Assembly (NCBI RefSeq): GCF_022965805.1
Contig: NC_133101.1
Span: 11,321,069 to 11,385,068, forward strand
Direction of reading: 5' to 3'
Source: Primulina eburnea
Lineage: Eukaryota; Streptophyta; Magnoliopsida; Lamiales; Gesneriaceae
Length of the DNA stretch: 64,000 bases
The notes beneath the pieces were generated by a model. That model did no database searches. It was not told the DNA's origin and saw only the letters and a list, made by a program, of their open reading frames with translations. Within the stretch, counting starts at the first letter, position 1, and the number at the start of each line of letters is the position of its first letter. The position numbers were made by a program, and so were the translations under genes. This document shows positions 45,229 through 57,649 of the stretch, piece after piece.

Positions 45229-48200
45229 ATGGCTGACCATTTTGATGACGGGAGTAGTCAGGGGAGTGTAGGTCGATGGGGTGACCAGGACGATCATAGA
45301 CGTCATCGTGAGCATCGTCATCGTCGGGATGGTCCTAGGCGTTTCGATTTGCATCGTTTTATTCAGATGGGGCCTAAGCCTTTAGTTGGTGGTGAGACTC
45401 CCGATGATGCTGAGGACTGGTTAGAGCGCATGGAGAGTTGTTTCCGTGCATTTCAGTGCACCGAGGAGCAGAAGATAGAGACCCTTAGCTTTCTTCTCGA
45501 GGGCCGTGCGCGCAAGTGGTGGCGATCAACTTCTGCGCCGATAGTCCAGTCCCAAGGTAGGGTGACTTGGGTCGATTTCCGTGCAGCTTTCATGCAGCTG
45601 TACTTTCCTCCAGCCCTTCGCCAAGCCAAGACGATTGAGCTCCTGAACCTTAAGCAGGGGAGTATGTCTGTTGATGAGTATCAGCAGAAATTCTTTGAGT
45701 TGTTACCCTTCGCTCCTCATATCAGTGGCAGTTCTGAGGCCAAGTATGATCATTTCCTCCAGGGTCTTAATCAGGAGATCTTTGATCGAGTCACTGTCTG
45801 TGATAATCCTACTTCTTATGATGGGTTAGTGAACCGGTGTCGCCAGGCAGAGATCAGTCTCCAGCGTGGTAGGGCTATTCTTTCTTCTTCTAGACCTCCG
45901 AGTACTTTGAGGCCTCGATCTCAGTCATTCAAGAAATCTGGTTCATCTTCTTCTGGATCTGGATCTCGATCTAGTGGTGTTTTCCGCTTTGGTAAGAAGA
46001 AGGAGTCTTGTGCGCATTGTGGGAAGAACCATCCATCGGAGCAATGCCGAGTAGCCGCAGGAGCTTGTTATCAGTGCGGAGAGATGGGGCATATTAAGAA
46101 GAATTGTCCTCAGTTGCGAGGTGGAGCAGGATCCGGTTCTGGATCTCAGACGACTGTTCAGCAGAGGAGGCAGGGTCAGGCAGTGGGTAGTTCGAATCTT
46201 CGACCTCGTGCCCAAGGTCAGGTTTTTGCGCTGAACCAGGATCAGGCTGCAGATGAGACGGAGAGAGTCATAGCAGGTACTTTTCATTTATGCGGTATTC
46301 CTGCTTTTGTTCTTATTGATACAGGAGCCTCTCATTCCTTCATTTCTGCACGATTTGTTAAGCGTCATAAGTTACCCTATGTTTCTCTAGACGTCATTCT
46401 TTCTGTTTCTACTCCGATGGGTCATTCGGTGTTAGCAAAGCGTCTAGTGATGGGTTGTCCCTTAGATTTTGAGGGTAACGAGTTGACTGCGAATCTTATG
46501 ATCCTAGAGATGGAAGATTTTGATTGTATCTTGGGTATAGACTTATTGACTACCTACCGAGCTACTGTGGATTGTTACCAGAAGCTTGTTCAGTTTCGTA
46601 CGACTGAAAGCTCTAGTTGGTTTTTCTATGGTGAGGGAGCGCGACCTCCGATGCCAGTGGTATCTGCTCTGAAAGCCTGTCGTGCTTTAGAGTCGGGCGG
46701 GGAAGGCTACCTTATCTATGCGATTGATTCATCCACAGGTAGTGTTGGTCTAGAGGATATTCCAGTGGTTTGTGAATTTCCTGATGTTTTCCCAGATGAG
46801 ATTCCTGGTTTTCCTCCGGTTAGAGAGGTGGAATTTGGCATAGATTTAATGCCAGGGACTGCACCGATTTCTCGTGCCCCCTATCGTCTTGCTCCGTCAG
46901 AGATGAGAGAGCTGAAGCAGCAATTGCAGGATCTTCTTGATAAGGGTTATATTCGCCCGAGTGTTTCGCCTTGGGGAGCTCCAGTCTTGTTTGTCAAGAA
47001 GAAGGATGGATCGATGCGGTTGTGCATTGATTATCGCCAGCTGAATCGGGTGACGATCAAAAACAAGTACCCTTTACCCCGTATTGATGACTTGTTCGAT
47101 CAGCTTCAGGGTACTTCTGTTTACTCCAAGATCGACTTGCGATCGGGTTATCATCAGATGAGAGTCAGAGATGATGATATTTCCAAGACTGCATTTCGTA
47201 CTCGTTATGGGCATTACGAGTTTCTAGTTATGCCATTCGGATTGACGAATGCGCCAGCGGTGTTCATGGATCTGATGAACCGAGTCTTCCGAGATTTTCT
47301 GGATCAGTTTGTGGTGGTTTTCATTGACGATATCTTGATCTATTCCCACAGTGTGGAAGAGCATGCCCAACACTTGAGGATTGTGTTGAAGATTCTTCGC
47401 GAGAAGCAATTGTATGCTAAGCTGAGTAAGTGCGAGTTCTGGATTGATCGTGTGGTATTCCTTGGTCACGTGATTTCCAAGGAAGGAGTTTCTATGGATC
47501 CCAGCAAGATTGAAGCAGTGCTGAATTGGTCACGTCCGACGACGGTGGCTGAGATCCGTAGTTTTCTAGGTCTGGCAGGGTATTATCGTCGCTTCATCGT
47601 GAATTTCTCTCAGATAGCCAGACCATTGACGCAACTTACTCGGAAGGATGTTCCATTTGAGTGGTCATCCGAGTGCGAAGATAGTTTCAGAGAGCTTCGT
47701 CGACTTCTGACTTCCGCACCTGTTTTGGCGTTACCGTCAGGATCTGATGGTTTCAGTGTTTACACCGATGCCTCCACTCAAGGCTTAGGGTGTGTGTTGA
47801 CGCAAAACGGTCATGTGATTGCTTATGCTTCCAGACAGCTGAAATCTCACGAGGAAAAGTATCCCATTCATGATCTGGAATTGGCAGCTATTGTGTTTGC
47901 GCTGAAGATTTGGCGTCATTATTTGTACGGTGTTCAGTTTGAAATCTTTACTGATCATAAGAGTCTGAAATATCTGTTCACTCAGGCTGAGTTGAACATG
48001 AGGCAACGTCGTTGGATGGATTTGCTGAAGGATTATGATTGCGAGATCAAGTACCATCCAGGTTCTGCGAATCTCACAGCTGATGCGCTTAGTCGCAAGG
48101 TGAGAGCCTCTGCACTTCAGACTTGTGCTATGACTAGTGCCATCCAGGATAGTTGCTCGTTGGGGTTTAACTTCAAGCATCGGAAAGGTATGGAGAGCAT

Positions 48201-49650
48201 TCGTGTTGCTACCATTTTATCTGAGCCCAATTTGTTCACTCGGATTCGAGAAGCTCAGATGTCTGATCTCAAGACTCAGAGATTAGCTCGGTTAGTTGGT
48301 GGTGATAGTAATTTCCATTATCAGTCCAATGGTCTTCTGTGCTTATCTAATCGGGTTGTAGTACCAGAGGATGACACTTTGAGGGACGAGATATTGTCTC
48401 AGGCGCATCGAAGCAAGTTAAGTGTTCATCCAGGAAGCAACAAGATGTATAGAGACTTGAGGCTGCGGTTTTGGTGGAAAGGGATGAAGCGCAGCGTGTA
48501 TCAGTTTGTCTCCAAGTGTCTAGTTTGCCAGCAGGTTAAGGCAGAGCACCGTCGACCGGGAGGATTGTTGTTGAACTTACCTATTCCAAAATGGAAGTGG
48601 GAGCATATTACGATGGATTTCATTACTCACTTGCCATTATCTTCGAGGAACAGCGATGCTATCTGGGTAGTGGTGGATCGACTCACCAAGTCTGCTCATT
48701 TTCTGCCGTATAATCGTGATTTCACTTTCGATCGTATGGCTCGATTGTACATTCAGGAGATTGTACGTTTGCATGGAGTGCCTGTCAGTATTGTTAGTGA
48801 CAGAGATCCTCGTTTTACCTCACGGTTTTGGGGTAGTTTCCAGTCAGCTTTGGGTACTACACTGAGTCTGAGTACTGCTTATCATCCGGAGACTGACGGT
48901 CAATCAGAGAGGACTATCCGTACGCTTGAGGATATGTTGCGAGCCTGTGTTATGGATTTCGGACCCGCTTGGCAGGATCATTTGCCTTTGATTGAGTTCG
49001 CGTACAACAACAGCTATCATCGTAGTATTGGTATGGCACCATTTGAGGCGTTGTACGGGCGACGTTGTCGTACTCCATTATTCTGGGATGAAGTCGGGGA
49101 ACGACAGGTAGAGGGACCGGAGTTAGTCCAGCAGGCTATAGATAAGGTTGCAGTAATCAAGAAGCGGATTAAGACTGCTCAGGATCGACAAGCGAGTTAT
49201 ACGAACACCAAGCGTCGACCTCTGCAATTTCAGCCAGGTGAGAAAGTGTTTCTCCGAGTTTCGCCTTTTCGGAGGATTCTGAGATTTGGACTTAAGGGTA
49301 AGCTATCTCCGAGATTCATTGGTCCTTTTGAGATCTTAGAATGCGTGGGAGATTTAGCTTACAGACTGGCGTTGCCGCCGTACCTATCAAGTATTCATGA
49401 TGTGTTCCACGTATCCTTGTTGAGACGTTATGTAGCAGATGAGTTGCACATCTTACATCCATCTGAAGTTCAACTTGATACGGATTTGTCTTACGTGGAG
49501 CGACCAGTTCAGATTCTAGATCGCAAAGATAAGGTGTTGCGGAATAAGATCATTCCTCTTGTCTTAGTGCAGTGGCAGCGTCGAGGCACTGAAGAAGCCA
49601 CTTGGGAGTTAGAGAGTCGTATGCGTTCGGAGCATCCAGAGCTCTTTTGA
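45229..49650 (+). CDS. Gag-pol polyprotein, Del/Tekay chromovirus
   Basis: The ATG at 45229 follows the leader, and the gag-like MADHFDDG start fits better than the upstream non-ATG codons. 1473 aa, uninterrupted. Gag core at about residues 50-200 ([10 protein letters not shown] region). Two zinc knuckles follow, one variant ([13 protein letters not shown]) and one canonical ([14 protein letters not shown], from C280). Protease DTGAS at D364; RT with FIDDIL at D700-D701; RNase H with TDAST at D847; integrase HHCC finger, then D1130, D1191 and E1227 (D,D-35-E). The tail after ILDRKDK is a degenerate chromodomain ([17 protein letters not shown]), which in relatives guides integration to heterochromatin. 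All catalytic residues are present, so the copy may be autonomous. Gag and pol are in one frame with no frameshift. Confidence 0.97.
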   Translation: MADHFDDGSSQGSVGRWGDQDDHRRHREHRHRRDGPRRFDLHRFIQMGPKPLVGGETPDDAEDWLERMESCFRAFQCTEEQKIETLSFLLEGRARKWWRSTSAPIVQSQGRVTWVDFRAAFMQLYFPPALRQAKTIELLNLKQGSMSVDEYQQKFFELLPFAPHISGSSEAKYDHFLQGLNQEIFDRVTVCDNPTSYDGLVNRCRQAEISLQRGRAILSSSRPPSTLRPRSQSFKKSGSSSSGSGSRSSGVFRFGKKKESCAHCGKNHPSEQCRVAAGACYQCGEMGHIKKNCPQLRGGAGSGSGSQTTVQQRRQGQAVGSSNLRPRAQGQVFALNQDQAADETERVIAGTFHLCGIPAFVLIDTGASHSFISARFVKRHKLPYVSLDVILSVSTPMGHSVLAKRLVMGCPLDFEGNELTANLMILEMEDFDCILGIDLLTTYRATVDCYQKLVQFRTTESSSWFFYGEGARPPMPVVSALKACRALESGGEGYLIYAIDSSTGSVGLEDIPVVCEFPDVFPDEIPGFPPVREVEFGIDLMPGTAPISRAPYRLAPSEMRELKQQLQDLLDKGYIRPSVSPWGAPVLFVKKKDGSMRLCIDYRQLNRVTIKNKYPLPRIDDLFDQLQGTSVYSKIDLRSGYHQMRVRDDDISKTAFRTRYGHYEFLVMPFGLTNAPAVFMDLMNRVFRDFLDQFVVVFIDDILIYSHSVEEHAQHLRIVLKILREKQLYAKLSKCEFWIDRVVFLGHVISKEGVSMDPSKIEAVLNWSRPTTVAEIRSFLGLAGYYRRFIVNFSQIARPLTQLTRKDVPFEWSSECEDSFRELRRLLTSAPVLALPSGSDGFSVYTDASTQGLGCVLTQNGHVIAYASRQLKSHEEKYPIHDLELAAIVFALKIWRHYLYGVQFEIFTDHKSLKYLFTQAELNMRQRRWMDLLKDYDCEIKYHPGSANLTADALSRKVRASALQTCAMTSAIQDSCSLGFNFKHRKGMESIRVATILSEPNLFTRIREAQMSDLKTQRLARLVGGDSNFHYQSNGLLCLSNRVVVPEDDTLRDEILSQAHRSKLSVHPGSNKMYRDLRLRFWWKGMKRSVYQFVSKCLVCQQVKAEHRRPGGLLLNLPIPKWKWEHITMDFITHLPLSSRNSDAIWVVVDRLTKSAHFLPYNRDFTFDRMARLYIQEIVRLHGVPVSIVSDRDPRFTSRFWGSFQSALGTTLSLSTAYHPETDGQSERTIRTLEDMLRACVMDFGPAWQDHLPLIEFAYNNSYHRSIGMAPFEALYGRRCRTPLFWDEVGERQVEGPELVQQAIDKVAVIKKRIKTAQDRQASYTNTKRRPLQFQPGEKVFLRVSPFRRILRFGLKGKLSPRFIGPFEILECVGDLAYRLALPPYLSSIHDVFHVSLLRRYVADELHILHPSEVQLDTDLSYVERPVQILDRKDKVLRNKIIPLVLVQWQRRGTEEATWELESRMRSEHPELF

Positions 49651-49787
49651 GTTGTGCTTTGTATAAGTTTGTGTTTTCAGTTGTAATCATAGTATCAGTT
49701 GTATTCAACAACAATTGAGATGTATTAATGATGTTGTTATTTCGTTTTGTTCATTCTCTAAGCCTGATTTCGAGGACGAAATCTTTT

Positions 49788-49800
49788 AAGGGGGGGAGAA
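49788..49800 (+). other. Polypurine tract
   Basis: AAGGGGGGGAGAA lies directly before the 3' LTR, after the TTTCGAGGACGAAAT motif also traceable in the two other Del-type elements. Confidence 0.9.
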
Positions 49801-51248
49801 TGTAGTAGCCCGAATTCCAAATTGGGTAATTAACGGAGTAATGGTGATTAAGAAGGTTTAAGATGTAATTTTGGCTATGGTCATGATCGGACGGACCGAA
49901 GAGGGTTCGGAAGCACCGAAGAGTTCGGACGATCCGAAGTGTAGTTCGGTGAATCCGATCATAGGTGTCAAGTGTTGATCGACACGTCATTTTCCATGCA
50001 TGTTCGGACGGTCCGAAGTGTATGATCGTAGGATCCGATCATGAGCTGTCAAGAGCCAATGGACACGTAGCGTTCGGACGTTCCGAAGTGTTGTTCGGAG
50101 GATCCGAACATGGCCTATAAATAGTGCTCGGATTTCCTCATTTTGACTTGCCAATTTCTTGAGTTTTCTCTCATTTTGGAGAGTTTGGAAGGTTTCTAGG
50201 GTTAGTTGTTGGTCGAGCGATAGCCAAGAGCTGCCAGGAGTAGTAGCGTAGCGGCGCCTGAGTTTCAAGGCAATCGACATCAAAGGGCTGTCGACGGACG
50301 AAGGTAAACCCTAAACCTTTGGTAGTACTAGGGAGTACTGGTTTTGCTAGTCGAGCATGGTAGTATTGATTGAGTATGCTTTTGATGCGTAGGCTTGTGC
50401 TAAACCTGATTAGCGGTGTTGCGTAAGGCTAGGCTTGCTGTGATAGAGGTACGAAAGTACTATCCGAGATATCCTGGTTGAGTATACATTCATATATGTG
50501 TTGCATGAGTATTTGCTGCATTGTTATATGTCATATGATGCATGTTATTATGTCACGAGTTATGATGCATATTGCATATCATGTTGAGCCGTATCTCCTT
50601 CGAGATAGCCTTTACTGTTGAGCTGTATATCTTTCGAGATAAGCTATATCTTGGGGCCGCTCAGCCCTGTCTTGTGGACGCATGGACACCGAGAGTACAC
50701 AGTGGCCGATGGGTCGGGAGGGCTTCGGTGGTCCGGGACATTTTAGGTCCACGTCTGTCTTGTAGTGGATGCAGTGACCCAGAGGTTGGACCGCGCGGCA
50801 CTATCCACTTGGCGCCTCTAGACTGAGCATTTTGAGATCCTTTGTGATTCCTGTTTCTTGACTACCCTGGTATCATATCATAGCATGTGCATTTCATATA
50901 GGTTTGTATACTCATATTTTTGTACTGGGCGTTGTTATCGCTCACGTCCTCGGTTTTATTTATTCTTGGACACCCCATTCCCACGGGGCAGGCCTCAGGT
51001 TGGATGGCTCAGGAGGAGCAGGAGGAGGACGTTGAGTAGCTGGTTGGTTTAGTTTTCAGTGTTTTCCATTTGATTCGATATGGTTGTACTGGATATTTCA
51101 TTTTGAGTTAGTCTAGACTTCGATTTCGTTTGGGTTGTATAACTATTGTTGTTGGCCATATTTCCGCTGTTATCTCTGATTATAATTAATTAAGTTAGTT
51201 GTATGCTTAGTTCTTGACTAGTAGGTGATTCTGGAACGGGTCACTACA
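49801..51248 (+). repeat. 3' LTR of the intact Tekay element
   Basis: 1448 bp; differs from the 5' LTR at 7 sites (one at the TATA box, then six between about 50540 and 51125). Confidence 0.96.
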
Positions 51249-51253
51249 GTAAT

Positions 51254-51447
51254 TAATGCTACAATTAATACTAGTACTAGGTGACCCTTAACGGTAACAT
51301 TTAAGATTAGTTCCGTTAGAAAACATCTTCTTCTGTTTCTGATATTCTATCCGTTCTACTGCTTCTGTTTTTGACACAGTGCTTTTCATATTGTTACTGT
51401 TCTTAACGAATGCTGCTGGTTTTTATTTTCATAATTTAGGTCTATCA
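51254..51447 (-). repeat. SIRE-type 3' LTR, right part
   Basis: Continues the LTR after the Tekay TSD and ends GGTCTATCA. On the minus strand the LTR starts TGATAGACC, next to the polypurine tract. Confidence 0.7.
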
Positions 51448-51475
51448 ATTTCTCCCTTTGTGGTGATGCCAAAAC
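51448..51475 (-). other. SIRE polypurine tract and conserved context
   Basis: The minus strand reads TTGGCATCACCACAAAGGGA and then GAAAT, followed by the LTR. The phrase TTGGCATCACCA...AAGGGGGAGA is the usual 3' internal end of SIRE elements. Confidence 0.8.
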
Positions 51476-52569
51476 CTGAACAATATAAAAGCATAAAAGC
51501 ATTATAAAACAGATAACAACCAGAAGATAATATTAGTGAAATTAAGGAACAAAGATTGTCAATCATTAGTTCCAATATCCTGATCTCTTCTAGCTGATGA
51601 TTCCGTATGGTCTCCTGTTCTTCTTTGTTCTGCTTCAGTTTGATTTCTTCCTCTTCTTTGTTCTACTTCCCCCTTTTTGGCATCAGTGGCAATAACACGA
51701 GCAATGAAATCGTCTTTTCATCTAGACAAGTTTTGAATGCCATTAGTCAAGATCTCCAGATATGAAGCCTGAGTAGAAACTTGATCATTAAGAATGGTGA
51801 GAGATTGAGATTGAAAATCAATCTTGGCATCCATTAATTCCATGGTGGTGGAAACTGAGCGAATAAGGTCATCATGCTTGGTGAGTCGGTCAAGTATGTC
51901 AGATTGAGCGAGCGTGAGTTGACTAGAACTTCTGGATATAGCTTGTCAAAAAAAAAAATGGTTTCAGCATATATTTTATGCATAGATTCCGCTGTTTTAT
52001 ATATTTCCTTGGACATACGGTCTCAGAAGAACTGAGCACCACTGATTTCTACGGTGTTTTCAAGAGATAACCGCTTGACTATATCAGAAAGATTCTGGAG
52101 CTCCTTTTGTAGAATATCAATCTAAAATTCTAAATTAAATGGTTCCGATTCTGGTGATGGAGTTCGTGCAAGCAAGCGTTGCCTTATCTCGGCAAGTCTG
52201 GTATCAATGTCAGTTGGTACAGGATTGGCGACAACTAATGCAGTATAGTCTTGAAATTTTGTAGGAGGAATAGCATCCGTTGGATCAGTAGAGTGGCCAG
52301 GTTCAGCAGAACTTGCATCTGGAACAGTAGTAACAAGTGGTTCTGCTGTAGTGTTCTTAGGAACAATCTCTTCAACATGAGCAATAGATGCAGGAACCAT
52401 ATTCTCTTCAGATGGAACAACTTCAGTAGTTCCAAATGGTTGTTCCGCAGACACAGCTTCAGATTGCTATTTCAAACGAGCTTCCATTTGTGCTTGATGT
52501 TCAGCAGAAAAGTTCTCTAGATTTGGCAATAAAGAGGATGGGGCAGCATCTGAGTCTGGTATGGGTTGG

Positions 52570-53925
52570 TGTTGCGTGATTTCACTACCGCAAGTGTACG
52601 GTGTCAAGTTTTAGTACTGGTTAGAGTACAGATATCGATCCCACGAGGAGTGTGTATAAAAATGTATATCAATGCTCGTAATTAAAATAGTCAAGACTTT
52701 ATTTAGAAAATCAAATAAAAGGTTGGTTTGTTTGAACGAATTGATTGAACACAATGAATTAATTAAATCACCGAATTGAGAAATAATAATGAGAGAAAAT
52801 ATCTAGAGAAATGATTTCACAAAGTTTCCACGATAAATATTCACAGTTAAATTTACATTCCTGAATTCCCATTATTTACTGGCCAAGAACACTTAGGTTA
52901 TGTTATTCCCCCTTTCCCAAGTGACGAAAAACTGTACCTATCAACTTCGATTCAATTATTCCTAATTAGATTCTAAGTTTCATAGATAAGTGCAAACAAT
53001 GTTCTTACTAAGCCTGGCTAAAGTTATATGCCTTCCGAACGCTATAAACATTTAACGATGTGTTCTAATGATCTATAATCCTAGTCCCTCTCCCGAGTTG
53101 TAGAATTAATCAAAAACAAACAATTTATGGCCAGTAAATTGCAGTGCAGTAAACACAGAGAACACAAGTAAACATAAAATGGAATTCAATCCTATAAAAT
53201 AACCATGTCAAATCATCGTGTCCACAAAGCTACATCATTCTCTAGAATGGGAGATTAGTTCATCACGAAATCGAAATAAAAACGACGCATATTCAAAGTT
53301 TTAGACATTGACATATGAGAAAATAGAAATGCAAAGGATAGATAACAAATCCGAAGTGTCATCTCTGTCACCAGATTCGTCGCTCTTCGTTTTTGTAATC
53401 GATCTTCGCGTGTCGTGCCTTCGTCTCGCCTTCTCTCCGAGTCTTCCCTCTCTATTTTCGTGTAAAACGGCGTGTTACTCTTCATCTGACCTAGCGGCGC
53501 ACATTTTATAACTTTCTGGAACGCCGTGCGCGCGGTGGCGCGCAAGCTGCTGCTCGTCTGGCCCGTGCATGTGCGCGCACGGTCGCGCATGAAGTCGCAC
53601 GGCCGCGCGTAAGCGTCTGGTCATCTGCTTGTATGGGCGCGCGCGTGCCTGCGCGTAAAGTGGCGCGATGGCGCGCGCCTCTCGGGTCTTCAAGTTGTAT
53701 CTGTGCGCGCGCGGCTGCGCGTGATCTCGCACGGGCGCGCGCGAGGTTCTGTCCGAGTGCTTCATAGCGCTATGTATCCTTGTCTCTACTTGACTTCGTG
53801 GCCGCTATTTTCTCCATTCCTGTAATGACAACAAAAACAAACCAAAAACGCATAATTCTGTTCGAAACAAGCATAATTCACAAATGGATTCCAATATAAA
53901 TTAAGTACAAATCTTGCACTTATCA
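52570..53925 (-). mobile_element. Solo LTR
   Basis: 1356 bp from TGTTGCGTGATTTCACTACC to TTGCACTTATCA, with perfect TSD GTTGG (52565-52569 and 53926-53930). No primer site or internal region is present, so it is the product of LTR-LTR recombination. The minus strand (TGATAAGTGCAAG...) is the likely sense strand. Confidence 0.85.
53515..53755. repeat. CpG-rich GCGCGC motif array inside the solo LTR
   Basis: Dense GCGCGC, CGCACGGCCGCGCG and CGCACGGTCGCGC words in a GC island of about 240 bp within AT-rich sequence. The blocks look repeated at about 60 bp but are degenerate. Confidence 0.75.
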
Positions 53926-55223
53926 GTTGGTCTGCTGTTGGAGAAGATGATTGATCTAAATCAGTATTTAGATCGGTTTCAGGAGCAGTAGAGAGCGTAG
54001 GAACTATGGATTCAATGACTTCTTCCAACGAAGCTAGTTCACGCACAGATAGGAGAGATGAGGATTGAATAGGCTTCTTTGGTGATGCAGGAGTACTGAG
54101 AGCAGGAGCTTTTGGTGAAGCTGGAGTCTGTTCCTCAACTGTCTGAATCTGAGTAAAGTCTGGAACAAAGCCTACATGATATTGAATGGGCTCTCCAAAG
54201 GCTTGTTCTTGAGCAAGAAGTTGCTCGCTCATCTGTCTCAATCTTGCAGTCAGAACATGAATAACATGTTTATCTTGAGCAGCAGTAGGAATTGTAGGAT
54301 CAAAATTTGATTCGAGAGTTTTCAGAACAGATTCTAACTTCTGACATTTTAGCTGTTTAAAGATGTAGCCTCGTCTACGCATGTCTTCAATCACATTTTC
54401 AGTTTTGGCTAACTAAAAAACTTTCCTTTCAGTGTTCATCATTTTCGCATAAGAGCCTTTCTTCTTGAAGTATGAGAAAGAATGAAAAACTCGAACTTTG
54501 TGCCATTCATCAAAGAAATTTATGTCGTCACTAGCAGAACTTTCTATTTCTGCTAAGTGAAGATCAACACCAGTTGTCACAAATGTCTTGGGTTCAAGAG
54601 ATTGTGGTTCTTCAGTCAGTTTTTCTTTCCCTTTAGCAGATGATGAGACAGGCAATACGGGTCAAAAAGCAGAAGACCCCGTAGTTGATTCTCGAATAAC
54701 AATTCCAGACACAGGTCTGAAAGTTGAAGCAGTAGATGTTGTTGGAACAGAGATAGAAGTTTGTAGTGAAATAGGAGCAGTGGGTCGTGCAGAAGAAACA
54801 ACTTCTGGAAACACTTGCCTTATCGGAACACTATCTAATTCAGAGATTGCTGCTGTCTTCTTGATCCGAAGAACAGTTCGAGCTTTCTTTTTGCTGGGAG
54901 TATGGGGCAGATATGGTTGAATGGGAGCAACAGACTCCTCGGACACTGTCATGTCAGAATCAGTAGAGATAACCACTCTCTTTCTTTTAATCTTCTTTTG
55001 AAATCCTTGATCCTTAGAAATGGTGTCTCCAATCTCCCTTTTTAAAGCAACAAATTCAACCACAGTTGGCTTGGGCCATAAAGCAAGTACATTGTCAGCG
55101 TCAATCATTGTCACAGAAACATCATCATGTTCACTTGTAAAGGCAAAACCAGCATCTTTTAGCATTGTGCTGATCTGAACAGCAAATCCAGAGCTTTTCC
55201 TTGTAACCATATCTTTCAACATT

Positions 55224-56629
55224 TGATAGGCTTATAATAGTTTGTATTTTTTGTTGTCATATCTCTCATTGTTACCACTTTCAACGTGCTTAATTGACAC
55301 ATTTTGTGTGATTTATTGTAGGATGAAATTTTCTGTTCATGCGATAAAATTGGGCTAAAAAAGTGATTTTATATCACAATTAAAGTTGTCGATATGATCG
55401 TAGTAGAAGACTTGAACAGAAAAATTCAGAACTAGTTTTTGGATAAGGCGTGATCACGCCTTATGAATGCTCCTCGGCTGCTTAGTGAGAATTGAAGAAT
55501 TTTCATATCAAAGAAGAAGTAAAAGATAGAGTTTTTTTTCCATAAAAAAAACTCTATATTTTTTAGTAGATATTTCATATTATCTTTTAATTTTTTAGTG
55601 ATTAGGTTTTAATTTGGATTAATGGGCTTTTTAGCTTTAGACCCAAAAAGACTACCCCAATCTCACGTGAAAACAAAGAGAGAAAGGAGGCAGCAGATTT
55701 TTCATCATTCAACTCACAATTCTCCAACCTCTCATCCAAAATCTCACGAGAAGGGAAGAAGAAAAAGGGCGCAGAAATTTTCTCTCCAACTCTCTCCCTA
55801 TTTGGCTAAGTTTTATTTCTGATTTAAGAGATATTTTTACTGTTTAATTTATCACTGTGAGGCATTTGTTCTTAGAGTTAATATTCTTTTTATTCCAAGT
55901 ATTTGTTGATTTATGATTTAATAATATGAACATTATATATCGTTTAATCTGACAATTTAATTTGATGTATGATTTTCTAATGCTAACCATGAATTCAGTT
56001 ATCCGTAATTGTCATGAACGATTGGTACACGAGTAGCATAGATTAGATGTGTTGTGCTATCATAGCATATTTAGTCTAATAAATCAACGAAACTCGATCT
56101 ATCAATTGCAGCTATCTCGGTTGTTAGATTTTAGGATTAAATGTTTTCACAAAACTGAAATGCTATTTTTAATTAATATGGAACGCTATCGTGCCCAGTT
56201 AATTATCAATAAGTTTTGACTGGATGCTGGGTTCGGTCAATTATTTTAGGAAAACACAAGAATTTTAGTGGCTATCCCTATAATTCTAAGGTTAATTGTT
56301 TGGAACAATTTGAATAAATTATTTGTTAGCCAATGAACAGTGATATAATTAAATAGTAGAACTCCCTTGAATCAGATCTTTCTCATATTAATTCTGCATT
56401 TTATTCTAGTTGATTAATTACCATTTTAACTTATTATTTTCCTTTCTTGGATAAATTTAGTTTAATATTTTATTAAATTCTTATCAAACAAATCCCTCCT
56501 TTATTTGCATTTTACTCGAAAGGAATAAATCTACCGTTCCCTGTGGATTCGACCCTACTCACCATTACACTCGTTTTTATTTAAAAGAGTAGGAATTAAT
56601 TTGGTGGTCAACGACAGCACACCAAATTT
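55224..56629 (+). repeat. 5' LTR, subtype 1
   Basis: Starts TGATAGGCTTATAATAG. Near-identical over its length to the reverse complement of 60751-62154: a 66-codon shadow frame is identical in both. It carries the perfect palindrome AAGGCGTGATCACGCCTT inside 55443-55464. Confidence 0.85.
55443..55464. repeat. 22-bp perfect palindrome in the LTR
   Basis: ATAAGGCGTGA followed by its exact reverse complement. Copies lie at 61915-61936 (exact) and 59621-59642 (one mismatch, GGCC centre); related ones occur at 57756-57773 and 57841-57862. Confidence 0.9.
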
Positions 56630-56647
56630 TGGCGCCGTTGCCGGGGA
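56630..56647 (+). other. Primer-binding site, tRNA-Asp type
   Basis: TGGCGCCGTTGCCGGGGA is the complement of the tRNA-Asp 3' end and is the standard Athila primer site. Confidence 0.9.
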
Positions 56648-56766
56648 ACGGTGCAAGGTTAGTTTTTTTTCGAGTTTTTGTTTTTTTTAATGCTTTGTTC
56701 TTCTCTTACAGGTGATTCATCAAGAGAAGAAGAATTTGAGAATTTTTTGTTGTGAAATACTTCGAG

Positions 56767-57564
56767 ATGTTTCATCGACAAGTATTCACAAGTTTTGCCC
56801 AACAAAACGGAGAGCCATTCTACGCAGCATGGGAGAGATTCAATAATTTAGTAATAACATTCAGGAATCATGATTTTTCTAACTATGTTCTTATTCGACT
56901 TTTTCTTAAAGGTTTGGATACAGTTACACGAAGATGGATATTTAATGGAGCACTAACAACTGGTAGTCCACGGCTTAGTCGACGTGAAGACAGTGTGATA
57001 CATTTGCTAAATGATATGGCCGACTTTGACTACCATCAGTATTGGGATCCTTCACTGCAGAGTTGGAGCCACCAATACACTCCAGAAATTAGCCAATCTG
57101 ATTTTATAGACCAACCTTTCGAGCATCAAGAAGATGGGGGATATAGTCTTGAAATAATCATAAGTCGATTGAATGATATGGTAAACAAGCGCGTGGCATT
57201 GAATAAGGAAACTGTTGAGCCTCAGTCTAAAGAAGTTTTGGAAGAAATATCAAACGAAGATGAGGCACCATTGAAGTTGAGAGATGAACAAGCTCCTGAG
57301 ACTATCGATTTGAGCTCATCGATAATATTATCATACATACATCTAGGAGATCCTTGTCTTTCTCCATTGCCGATTTCAACAGATTTTGTTCTTCAAGAGC
57401 CAACGATGATACTCTCATCTCATGCCTATTATTTAAAGTCACGTTTTGTTGAGGAGACGAGCTTACATTGTATACATCAAGCCAAACTTGAGGGCACATG
57501 GACACAAGACCCATTTATGGTGTCATATGACACGTACTTTGGGCGTCAGCCGCTTTTTGAATGA
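56767..57564 (+). CDS. Athila-type gag-like protein, truncated
   Basis: 265 codons from the first ATG (an upstream GTG at 56752 is less likely). The N-terminal part resembles the gag core of Athila elements (QNGEPFYAAWERFNNLV, then LIRLFLKGLD). The remainder is acidic, without a zinc knuckle or protease, and ends YDTYFGRQPLFE. Just upstream TTCTCTTACAG could be a splice acceptor. The frame is open throughout although the element has no pol, which suggests some constraint on gag or young age. In similar TR-GAG elements gag is thought to help packaging; that is only an analogy here. Confidence 0.6.
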   Translation: MFHRQVFTSFAQQNGEPFYAAWERFNNLVITFRNHDFSNYVLIRLFLKGLDTVTRRWIFNGALTTGSPRLSRREDSVIHLLNDMADFDYHQYWDPSLQSWSHQYTPEISQSDFIDQPFEHQEDGGYSLEIIISRLNDMVNKRVALNKETVEPQSKEVLEEISNEDEAPLKLRDEQAPETIDLSSSIILSYIHLGDPCLSPLPISTDFVLQEPTMILSSHAYYLKSRFVEETSLHCIHQAKLEGTWTQDPFMVSYDTYFGRQPLFE

Positions 57565-57649
57565 GTGCTTTTGAATGTCGAGCATAACGACATTAAAAAA
57601 AAATTGCGCTTTTGGGAGGCAACCCAAATTTTAGTTCTTGTTATTTTTT

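Larger units (their letters stand above)
43683..51248 (+). mobile_element. Intact, young Ty3/gypsy element, Del/Tekay lineage
   Basis: Two 1448-bp LTRs, initiator-Met primer site, one uninterrupted gag-pol frame, polypurine tract and perfect 5-bp TSD GTAAT (43678-43682 and 51249-51253). The LTRs differ at 7 positions by eye, about 0.5 percent. With the commonly used plant rate of 1.3e-8 substitutions per site per year that means insertion about 0.2 million years ago. Confidence 0.97.
51834..55222 (-). pseudogene. SIRE env-like open reading frame, nonsense-damaged and split
   Basis: One continuous minus-strand frame, broken only by stop codons and by a solo LTR. Pieces: 55222-54662, then TGA; 54655-54413, then TAG; 54394 to the solo LTR; then 52564-52122 with a TAG near 52468; then 52016-51834. 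The content is Ser/Thr/Pro/Glu-rich (ESVAPIQPYLPHTP, KGKEKLTEEPQSLEP). That low-complexity makeup, and the position between the expected pol and the 3' LTR, fit the poorly conserved env-like or third ORF of SIRE elements. Function unknown; inactive here. The N-terminal part is cut off by the Athila-type element at 55224. Confidence 0.65.
42834..55223 (-). mobile_element. SIRE-type copia element, 3' part (continues right, interrupted)
   Basis: A roughly 1-kb 3' LTR (42834-51447, minus the Tekay insertion) is followed on the minus strand by a polypurine tract in the typical SIRE context GGCATCACCACAAAGGGAGA and a long env-like reading frame. Gag and pol are not in the window; they would lie right of the Athila complex. 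The element cut the inverted duplication at CTTAA (42829-42833), its presumed TSD. Confidence 0.75.

Noticed and set aside
45943..48180. Minus-strand frames inside the gag-pol gene
   Set aside because: Shadows of the 1473-codon plus-strand gene.
44454..51052. Pairs of frames at 44454/50572 and 44740/50858
   Set aside because: They are in the two LTRs of the Tekay element and overlap the palindrome and promoter regions; no coding support.
53475..53765. Arg/Ala-rich frames in the GC island
   Set aside because: Translation of GCGCGC repeats in a solo LTR.
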